Below are positions 49,744 through 59,155 of a stretch of 64,000 nt of DNA, piece after piece (position 1 is the stretch's first letter; the number at the start of each line of letters is the position of its first letter). The translations under genes and the position numbers were made by a program. The notes under the pieces are model-generated. The model had not been told where the DNA came from. It saw only the letters and a program-made list of their open reading frames with translations, and made no database searches. Location of the stretch: assembly GCF_042242105.1 (NCBI RefSeq), contig NC_092025.1, positions 15,118,309 through 15,182,308 on the forward strand, read 5' to 3'. Source of the stretch: Pempheris klunzingeri (lineage: Eukaryota > Chordata > Actinopteri > Acropomatiformes > Pempheridae).

Positions 49744-52700
49744 CTGTGAACATGAAATGGAAAAAGGAGGAGAAAAAAAGAGAAGAGTCAGATCAAGTCA
49801 ACTGAAGTACTTTCATTTATAAAGTCTGATACAAAGATTTAAAATACCTAAAAGTGCCACCATTTAATGAATCTTTTGCTGCCCATAATTCAGCGACCAT
49901 CACTTTTAATATATAATATGACATGATTTCACACATACTGTATATATTTCTCCTGGTTTAAGGCTACAGCACACAGCAGTGCCATGAAACCACACAGCTC
50001 TTTGGGTCTATTATCATAAAAGGAGCACTTCCTGCGAGGCAGGAGAAAGTGCTGGTTAATGGAGGACTTTTGGGATCCGATTGGTCACCCCCATCACAGC
50101 AGAAGCCAATGAACCTGTCTAATATAACATGACATAACATAAATTCCAGGGTGGTAACCTGATCCGTGTTAATTGATCCTAAATTGACGACAGTGCGCCT
50201 GAACACACACAGAGGAGGTTTACATCAGCCGCCATTAGCTGAGATAAGTGACGGACAGAAAAATGAAGCGTTCAGTCCAGAGCTGAGCAGAGTATATAAG
50301 GGCAGCAGTGTGCATCCTGGCGGACTCCACTGGAGACTAAAATCAATACTGCGCTTTATACTTCCTCCATCTATTCGTCCACCTCTCCGTCCGTCTATCT
50401 ACTGCTTTTTCTCTCTGTTCTTTATTCGCTGGCAGAGCCCACAGGCGATGCAGCTTCTTGCTTTTGTTTATGTTCTTCTTCCATTTAACTTTCCTTATTT
50501 AGGTTTTACTTTCATACTTGCAAAATGTAACTAAGTGGTCTGATCACCAGGTTTTAGTAGGGATGCACTGGCCCGACACCACTTCTGATACCGGCCGATA
50601 CAGAGTACCGATACCAGTGTTTAATGAATCAGCCGTGTGCTTCACTGTGTGGAAGAGACTGGGATCATTCTTTTATGTGTAATGAAACATCGAGCTGTAT
50701 GAATGTAACACATTAAGGAGCCGTTCTCCCTTTTTTTTTTTAAACCCCGTCCAGCACTGGTCATGGATGTGTAGCCATGTTGCCGGCTGTCTGGTTGGTG
50801 GGCACGTTTACAGGGTGTTCTGTCTGCTGTAGCTGTGGTAGTTTTGGTTATTAACCACCGTTCAAGCCCTCGTCTTCTTCCTCTCTTCTCCTCTGGAGCT
50901 ATTTTAGTAACGATGGTGTTAGCCAACACTAAGCCAGTTCAGCTAACTTGTAAGTAAGCACGAGGACACTGTCACTAGGCAGGTTTCTGTTGGAAGCCAT
51001 TAAATCATGACGTTTCAGCTTCTTTAGGCCTGCTTGTTCCAAGTAGATAATGCTAAAACCACAGTAAACTACCTGTGAGCTGCTGACACATAACGTAGTA
51101 TGTGCTCGTAGACCTAAACACAAGAAGGACTGAATGAATAAATGTATTTGTGTAGATCGGCCCGATTGTCACCAATCCCCAATCCAGGTATTTGAGTCAG
51201 CATCAGCAAGTATTAAATATCGGATATAGATACGAGTATCGGATATGAGTGCATCCCTTCTTTCTGAACCCTGTTTGCATGGGTCTACAGGACTTGATGT
51301 TGACGTTATTGCAACAGTCTGATTAAAAATAAGTTACATGTGCTACAGAGTCAGTACAGAGACAGTAGGCTGGATTTATAGCAAATGTTTAACCAAAATT
51401 AACTCCTTTTGTTGTTGTGTTTTTAACTGCAAAGCTGAGTGCAAGTAAAATAAAATACTAATTGAAAATTCATAATAGGTCGACATAACAAAGCCAGAGA
51501 AAACTGTCTGACTCTAAATGATACTGTACATCCACTTAAAACGATCTCTTAATTAACATCAATCTCGCACAGAAGTAAACTGCAGCATAACATAAGCATT
51601 GTACTTATAGTGTTCACAGTTACATTTCTATCCATCCATCGGACTGAACACTTTAAAATTCAGTAGGTGGGGCAGAAACACGATTTGCGGCTGTGCAACA
51701 AGACTGAGATGCTGTCTGGACCTGGAGAGACTCACACGGCTAAAAGCAAATTAATGTTTTAAATGTATTTGTGTCCAACAACAATTACACTTGGTGGCGG
51801 CAAGAGTGAGTTTTAAGAGACTCTGCCGCAGGAGGATCCATTTAAGGAAAACACTTGTAATTTGTTGAGGCTGAACAACTGTTAGTTATGGTTAAGGTTA
51901 TATACAGTTAGCCGCCGGTTCACTGTGAAACATGCTGTGAGTGTCCGACACCACACAAGTACCACGTGGCCACAGAAATAATTACAAAACCAACACACAC
52001 AATAATTGTACACACCTTCATTTTTAACAGAAATGGTGAGTCTGGCCACCTAAATAGAAACTAGCACTAAGAGAAGAAAACCAACTGAATGTGATGAGCA
52101 TGAATTGGATTTTTATCATGTAAAGTTGGATATTTTAAATATTATTATCACATGTCCAGGACAATTAACAATTTTTTATTGTCAGGAAATCTGCCAGTTG
52201 TTTTAATCAATCAATTAATCAATTACTTGCTAGTTCTATAAAATCTCAGAACCCAAGGTGACGTCTACAAATAATTTAATTTGTCTGACCTGAAGTGCAA
52301 AACCCAAAGATATTCAGTTTTCTACTAAAGAAGATTAAGAAAACCAACAAATACTCACATTTAAAGAAGTTGGAACCAGCGACTGAAACTATAAAGTGAT
52401 CTTCAGTATTTTTGCAGATACATTTTTCGTTGACTGATCTAGCTTATCTGACTTATCGCTCGCAGCTCGTCAAGTGTCAATGTTGAGGTGATGCTGTGAC
52501 AACTGCTCCATTAATCTTTACTGAAAGTGATCTCTTGAAGCCTGTGAACATTTATTCGCCACCAATTTTTGGTATTGAAAACTTGTTGATGTAACACTGT
52601 TAAACAAACACTCCCCCTTTCAGTGGAAATGAGGGCATGAGCTGAATCAATAAAAACCTCTTTGAAATACAGACCAGGAATCTGCTCCTCATCCATCACA

Positions 52701-52883
52701 GATATAATCACGCCTGTGTGGGACACCTGACGAAGCACAGTACCGTTTCCTCAAGTTAACCACGTCAGACTCTACGTGGTTCGGTCTCTGACTTGGCTTC
52801 ACGTCTGGGTCAGCTGCTGCCTTTGTGGGCTTTTCTTTTGTTTACATTGACATGTTACACATTAAGCTGATGCTGTGTCCCAG
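49744..52883. other. Spacer between GOSR1 3' exons and gene A
   Basis: It holds the TIR element at 50558-51259. I searched it for missing GOSR1 exons and saw none. An exact 8-base inverted repeat (AACCACGT at 52758-52765, ACGTGGTT at 52774-52781) lies about 100 bases before gene A's candidate start. Confidence 0.5.
50558..51259. mobile_element. Non-autonomous TIR element, hAT-like
   Basis: The ends are inverted: tagggatgcactggcccgac at the left and the reverse complement aagggatgcact at the right. Subterminal tracts have repeated gatacc/tatcgg phrases. No transposase ORF is present, and no clear 8-bp target duplication is visible, so the flanks are diverged or the limits are off by a few bases. 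It lies between GOSR1 and the repeat-protein cluster. Confidence 0.65.
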
Positions 52884-53567
52884 ATGGGACAATACAGAAC
52901 AGCCCTACAGAAAAAACATTACAGCCTGACAGTAGCAACAGGTGTGTCACAGCCACAGAGTGCTGGCATGGGATTTAACAGCACAACATGTTTTCTTTCA
53001 TCATTTTTCTTCATCTTTTTAGGCTCGTCTGTCAACATTTCAGCACGACCAGTGTCTCAAACCACTGGCAACAACAAAAGCATTTCCACTGGCTGCAAAG
53101 ACGGGAGGATAGGTGCTGAGAACGAGTTCAGTGTTACAGGTAAACTTAACTCCAGCAAGCTGGAAAAGGCTTTCCACAGCACAACTTTCAGCTGGATAAT
53201 CTGGAGAGTTTTGTGACATCGTCCTCTCGGATGTCTTCTCCTCTGCAGGTGATATTGGAGAAAATGTCTCTATGGGTAACATCAGCAGCATCCATGTTTC
53301 TGGAGCAAACCGAGGGTGCATTGGAGGAAGGAACAACTACGCTGTGACTGGTGAGTTATCTTTCTCATATGTCTCGTCGGTGGTTTATTCTCTTTTTTAT
53401 TTAAGAGGTCATTACACCACATATCTGAGCTTGATGAACTTGCTTATATTCCTGGTATTTCAACAGGACCAATTGCAGCCAAGTCCAACATTGGCAACGT
53501 CAGTAATGTTACTGTTGGCAACAACTCGGGATCTATTGGTTCAGGGAACCACATTAACATCAGCTGA
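52884..53567 (+). CDS. Gene A: Gly/Asn-rich RHIM-like repeat protein
   Basis: I do not recognise this family. The best model has exons 52884-52941, 53023-53139, 53249-53350 and 53467-53567, giving 125 aa with all junctions in phase 1. Exons 2-4 each encode one or two halves of a repeat: TGCKDGRIGAENEFSVTG, then ENVSMGNISSIHVSG with CIGGRNNYAVTG, then SNIGNVSNVTVGNNSGSIGS with GNHINIS. Each carries I/V-G-x-x-N followed by alternating hydrophobic residues. The first exon (MGQYRTALQKKHYSLTVATG) is not found in genes B and C and is uncertain. The codon that aligns with the start ATG of B and C is GTG at 53053 here. A 3'UTR intron begins one base after the stop, with its acceptor before about 53713 and AATAAA at 53791. 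No signal peptide or membrane segment is seen. Confidence 0.6.
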
Positions 53568-53790
53568 GGTGAGAAGGAAGGCGACACATTTACTGGTCAC
53601 ACAGGGGATAGTACTGAATGTGTGCATGTAAAATGTTTATGTGTTCATATTTTCTGCATCAGTTGTTTCTTCTACCTTGCTCTCCCCTCTTTCTCTGCCT
53701 CTTCTCTAACAGGAAATTGCCCTCCAGGGGATTTTAAATTCATGAGCTGAAATCAGCAAAGGTCAATGAGATTCGCCAGCTTAAACATTT

Positions 53791-53796
53791 AATAAA
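53791..53796 (+). terminator. Poly(A) signal of gene A
   Basis: AATAAA in the second 3'UTR exon, which starts with gaaattgccctcc after a CTCTAACAG acceptor. Confidence 0.6.
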
Positions 53797-56030
53797 TATA
53801 AATGAAAATAAGGTCATGATGCTGCACAAAACTGTTTTACATTGTTTTTTTTTCATTGTTTTTGGTCAGAGGCAAAGGAAACTTTTTCTCTTCATTTTAA
53901 GCCGAGCACTGGGAACACAGGAAAGATATACATGATAATATATATCTGATTAATCAAAACAACAGACATCTGATCCCAAAATGAAAAATCTTTGAGACAC
54001 TAAAGCAGCTATAGAGCGCCTGGTCATTATAGACCTGCCCATCATCTAAATGTAGCAATGAGGAACCTGTGATCGACCTCCAAGGAGGAGATTTCCACAG
54101 AGTCAGCTTGGACAAGGATGTCATTCTATGCTACTGTACATCTGTGGGACCAGCCGCACTGAAAAGCCTCAAAGATTCACCTGACTTCTAGATTTGTAAT
54201 GAACTCGGTGGTGATTGAATGATAATTCGCCATGCTAGTAATAATGTGTATTATTCAAATAAGTCTAAAACTTTATTGTAGAGTTGGATGCAAATCATGT
54301 TTATTTAAGCGGTAACTGGATGCTGCACCAGGATTGTAATTTTTTGGACTTGAGCAAGATGGCAACTTGCGACACTGGATTTAAGGAAATTCTGTGACGT
54401 AGATTTGAAATGGAAGCTTGGTTCTGGACCTCGCTGCCCATATCTTTGAGTATTACATTTATTTAAATAGGAAGAAATTAATAATACAGTGAAAGGAAAT
54501 GGCGATTCAGTCTGATTACCAGGCTAGTGAATTAGTGTATTATGACAGAGTGGCAGCAAGATGGGGCTATATCCAAACCTGTGGACACAGCTGTGATTGG
54601 TGCTCTGACGCTACTGATTTAGTTGACAATTTCAAGATGACATTTGAGAGGTGGATCATGTAGAAAAAAGAAATAAAAAGTTCTATTTGTGGCTTCGTTG
54701 AGATCATTAAAATATGCTGCTCTATCGCACTAAATTTCACACTTAATAAAAAGAACCTGAAGTTAGCCAACTTGAAGAACTTGGTGTTTTTCTCTCTCTT
54801 ACATATCCTTCACGAAAACATTTACTCTCAGAGGAGTTTTACCGATATAAAAGGAAGACATTAACATAGAGCTTGAATCTAAATCATCCAGCTGTGTACA
54901 TTGGTTGGTTTCTATCAATATAAATTCTCAACTTTATGACGTTCCTCTAAAGGTTAAAAAAGAATTATTTAAGACAAAGCAAATTGAATTCTCATCCTTT
55001 TTGGCTTTTCTTATTTATGATTTAATGTCCATGGTTTACATAATTGCAGATTTACAAGTTTTACTTTATAACGGCTACACAATCAAAATAAGCTTATAAG
55101 TAAATAAGTAAAGCTTCAGGCCGCACAGTTGCTAAACCAAAGGTTCAGATTAATGTCAGACGCCAAACTTGCGACTCATGGTGGTTTTGTGGTATTCAGT
55201 ATGGAACATTTATATATAAAAAAAAAAGTAGTAGTAGTTGTCTGAATTTGAAATTAGTTCATTACAAACATTTGACTGATTGTTATTAAAATAAAAAATC
55301 ATCAAGCACAGCATGATGCTAAAAGTCACAGCATTTGCTGAAAAATATATGAATTATATTATATTAAATATTACAGGTGTAGACAGATGCCAGCAGTCAT
55401 ATTTGAACCTCTGATTAGTTAATTATTCTGCTGGGAGAAAAAAATGCACCATGATTAGCATGTGGATAAATGATGAGATCATTAAGATGTTTAATTGTGT
55501 GTTAAACATCTTAAGTATGCCATAATCTAGCCTCAGATTTTACATTATCGTAGAAGTGCTTGCTGAATGTTTTGAATAACTTGTAATTTCTGAATACAAC
55601 AATAATGTAGAATTTGTTTAAACAGATATGTATGTCGACAGATCCATGATAACACAGTAAATTAACTGATTTTGTTAAAGGAAGTAAACTGGAAGGACAC
55701 TCTTGAATCCTGTTAATACTGTAAAGATAAAGAAAAAAACAACAACAGTACAACGAAGGCAGCAAGTAAGTTGAAGTCTCCACAGTGATTTCAAAATGTT
55801 TTGTTTTACAGTGATCATTTTTACCCTGTTGAGCAAATTACTGAGCAGAAATCTGGCTTGTTGTACGTAGTTCAAGTCTGGATTCATCCAGTGAGCCCAT
55901 GGATTTTTGCTGCTTTTGTTTTTATAAAGCCATATAGTAGCTCAAACACAATGACTTAATGTAACAAAAATCCATAGGCCCCCTTCATGGGCATATGTGA
56001 ACATTTCTAGAGTCTACAGTGTCAAAATAA
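53797..56030. other. Spacer between genes A and B
   Basis: AT-rich with no recognised gene. The last 200 bases, next to gene B, carry promoter-like elements listed separately. Confidence 0.45.
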
Positions 56031-56037
56031 GGTTCTT

Positions 56038-56047
56038 GAAACTGAAC
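56038..56047 (+). promoter_or_regulatory. ISRE/IRF-like site upstream of gene B
   Basis: GAAACTGAAC matches the IRF-binding pattern GAAANNGAAA at nine of ten positions. It lies about 170 bases before the TATA box of gene B and next to a block (acttcagctgatgtagcac) conserved upstream of gene C. The aligned gene C position does not keep the site. Confidence 0.35.
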
Positions 56048-56205
56048 TTCAGCTGATGTAGCACGGCAACACACCTCACGTATCCCCTTTAGGCTCTGTG
56101 GGAAAAGTTCAGTTATGCTGAACCAACAGAATACCTGACGAACACACTCACTGAAGTTCCTCCTCCATAAACCCTCAAATGACATGAACATGCACGACAG
56201 ACACT

Positions 56206-56211
56206 TATAAA
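56206..56211 (+). promoter_or_regulatory. TATA box of gene B
   Basis: TATAAA in the context acttataaaagcagag. A 5'UTR exon ending caactgaagccagtg|GTAAGA (exon end 56280) starts about 30 bases downstream. This gives a well-formed core promoter. Confidence 0.75.
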
Positions 56212-56449
56212 AGCAGAGCTGTCTCTCCATAATTCTGACAAGCTCACTTCACAGCACAGGACAAACAACTGAAGCCAGTGGTAAGACAAAAGACCCCATG
56301 GGTGTCTGCTTCTCTGTCGGACACCTCGGTCAGCGGCGGATATTTTATATTGAGGCTATGACGAACTCTCTTACACTTTGTGCACTTCTTACAACAATAA
56401 CTGATTCAACTGTGACTGTTCTCTGCCTGTCTAGATTTCAGCCGGAACA

Positions 56450-56959
56450 ATGGCGCAAATCGCAAACGCAAAGGACATTGTAATCCAGGACAACGAAGGG
56501 GAGGTTGCTACAGGCAACAGCGTCGACCTTAAAGGTAAATCGGAGAGTGACTACACCATTCTGTCAAGTTGCCTTTATAGTTTCTATTAAATCTCTTTCT
56601 CTAATGATTACTTTTACAGGAGGTATTGGACAACACGTCGCTCTGGGCAACACCACTGACATCTTGGTTACAGGAACAAACACAAAAGATGCACGAATTG
56701 GAGCACAGAACACTTTTACGGTTGAAGGTGAGTTACTCCTCTTATTGCTGAGACTGTATGAAGCCGTTTATCTCAATTCATTACCCATGTTCAGATATCA
56801 CCATCATTATGGGAAGAATCTGATTTTTTGTCCCCTCTCGTTCTTCATACTTCAACAGGAAAACTGGCAGACAATGCAAGTGTTGGCAACACTTCTAATG
56901 TTCTAGTTGGAAACAACTCAGGATCCATTGGTGCAGGGAATCGCATTAACATTGGCTGA
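56450..56959 (+). CDS. Gene B: Gly/Asn-rich RHIM-like repeat protein
   Basis: I do not recognise the family. The exons are 56450-56534, 56620-56727 and 56859-56959 (97 aa), all junctions in phase 1, after a non-coding exon that ends at 56280. The product starts MAQIANAKDIVIQDNEGEVA and contains VALGNTTDILVTGTN, then DARIGAQNTFTVEG, then ASVGNTSNVLVGNNSGSIGA and GNRINIG. Each exon holds motifs of the form V/I-G-x-x-N with alternating hydrophobic residues, as expected of stacked beta-arches. There is no signal peptide, membrane segment or Cys. It is the simplest member and probably close to the ancestral form. A TATA box is at 56206. The stop is followed by a 3'UTR intron (TGAG|GTAAG) with its acceptor at about 57121 and AATAAA at 57255. 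Function unknown. Confidence 0.78.
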
Positions 56960-57254
56960 GGTAAGAAGTCAAATTTACTTGCCACATTGGAAACAGTATC
57001 AGATGTGTACAAATGACCTACTGATGTCTCAGTTTGTTATTGTAAAACTACATAAACTGAATTTTCTCATCAATTTTTGTATCTCATTCTCTCTCGCTCT
57101 CGTTGTCTTTCTCCCTTTTAGGAAACTGCCGTCCAACAGACAACCCCTCTAAAAATGAGGAATGAGGAAGTGAACAGTGAACAATTTAAAAATGATACAT
57201 ATGTTAAAACCATTCACAAATGACATAAAATGAATGTAACATACAATTGAAAAT

Positions 57255-57260
57255 AATAAA
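57255..57260 (+). terminator. Poly(A) signal of gene B
   Basis: AATAAA in the terminal 3'UTR exon, which begins at about 57122 with gaaactgccgtcc. Confidence 0.65.
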
Positions 57261-57469
57261 GTCTACCTACTGCAAGACACTGTTCTTGGCTGAATATATG
57301 ATTTAACATTTAATTGTTTTACGACTGACCTCATTGTCATGAATGTTGTTTTGTCTCTGTGGTGTGTGTTTTTATTTAGAAAACTGACTAACCAGCAGTT
57401 AGCTGCTTTTTGATAATCTCCACTCAACTAAAAGTGGCTGCATGAGCATTATGCCTGACCTCCCTACCA

Positions 57470-57560
57470 GTCAGTTAGAACTGAAGAAGCCTCTTGGATG
57501 AGAGGCGAAACGTCTTCAAGTACCTTCAACAAGTCCAGTTGACTTTTTGCTCAACTCCTA
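57470..57560. repeat. Dispersed repeat fragment
   Basis: The phrase gaagaagcctcttggatgag followed by aggcgaaacgtcttcaag recurs in vertebrate genomes as part of a retroelement. Only a fragment is present. Confidence 0.5.
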
Positions 57561-57824
57561 AGGAACATGAGGTGTGACCTTAGCTGTGCCATAATAATGG
57601 GGGTGAATACTATCTCTGTAGAGGAAACGGTACAAGTAAAGTAGATAACAAATAACAAAGCTCAGTATTTAAAATCAATAAACACCTACATGTACACAGT
57701 TCAGCAGAAGAGATGAATGAAGGATTTGTGCGTCCTAACATTAACTATGACGAACACAGTCTAAGAGTGAGTGGATACCGAAATAAATTGAGCGGCTGTG
57801 GCTCCTACAACTCCCGTCGAAGTC

Positions 57825-58050
57825 ATGTCAACATGTCGAAGTGTCCTTGGGCAAGACACTGAACCCCAACTTGCTCCTGAAGCATGGCTTCAGTGTGTGA
57901 ATGAGTATGAAACAATAGTCTCCTCCAAATTACATTCCTCCTGTATGAATGATGTGTGAATGGGTGAATGAAGATGTCATGTAAAGCGCTTTGAGTAGTT
58001 GAAATAACTAGAAAGGTGCTATACAAATACAGACCATTTACCATTTCATT
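57825..58050 (-). repeat. SINE-like teleost repeat
   Basis: It has gtgtccttgggcaagacact, tgtgtgaatgggtgaatg and gtaaagcgctttgagtagtt, ending in ctatacaaatacagaccatt. This is a well-known abundant repeat type in fish. The strand call is tentative. Confidence 0.65.
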
Positions 58051-58900
58051 TATTAATACATGTGAATCGGTTAATATCTGGATCTATAAAGTTCTCTACA
58101 TTTACACAAATACACATAAGTGAGTCAAAGAAGGGACCTTTATATCTGTGATCAGAGCTTAGGATAACATGCATTACCTGGATATTAATGTCAAGGGTTA
58201 GGGTTATCAAATGTATTCAAAATGTGCAGCTGAAATTACTTGTAAGGAAAAAAAACTGTAGATTAAATTTAGTGAAACAATTAGAGCACTGATGCTAATT
58301 GTTCTACAATATGCAGATCTACAATATGTAACTAGATACAAACTACATTGCATTTGGCTGTTCTAATTCAGGTCTTATTCAAATGTTAATGTCAACCAAG
58401 GCTGGGCAATATGGCTAAAATCTATATCAAAATACTAATAAGAATATATTGTAAATATGAATACAGTATCTATCACTATTGTGATGTTTAATGTAATTAT
58501 TCACCATTTTCAGATTCTGATACTTTTTTAGAAACACTATTCATAACTGACATCCAACCATCCCCAAATAAATAAGTCCTAAAAACATCTCAAACAGGTT
58601 TTAAACGTCATTTAACATTTCCTGCCTGTTTCATTGTTTGTGTTCAGTCAACTGATGCTGATAATGTACAGTGCTTAATGCCTCTTCGGTAGTAACGTCA
58701 TAAGCAAAATGGCCGATATCAATGCTCATTTTTAAAACGTCTTAATATAAGTCAATTAAAATTTTAAGTACAATCTAAAGTTAACATTCTTGTTTCTCAA
58801 TCATTGACTTCAGCTGATGCAGCAGTGCTAAACAAAATCCCCCCTTTGGACTCCGGGAAATTTTGTTGAACCGAAAAAAAAAAACGGCTGCTAACCAAAA
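58051..58900. other. Spacer between genes B and C
   Basis: AT-rich with no gene recognised. At about 58809-58827 the block acttcagctgatgcagcag matches the upstream block of gene B, showing that the promoters were duplicated together. Confidence 0.5.
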
Positions 58901-59155
58901 GGAAGTTCTCATCCCCCCCCCAAGTAATCGACACACCTATTCAGAACACCACAGAGTCTTCTGTCCTCATATCAATAAGCACAGATCAACCAGAGGTGAG
59001 ATTATAACTGCATGTCTGTCTGTTTCTCTGTTTAAAGTTAACATCATTGTAAAACACTGATGTCAAATTCTTTAGAAGAGTTTTTTCATCTGAGAATTTT
59101 GACTGAATCCCTTTCATGAGAAATACGGTTTTCCAGTCTGTTTTCAGCAGGAACA

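Noticed and set aside
50642-50929. Minus-strand ORF inside the TIR element as a transposase
   Set aside because: It is short, has no catalytic motif and no similarity that I can recognise.
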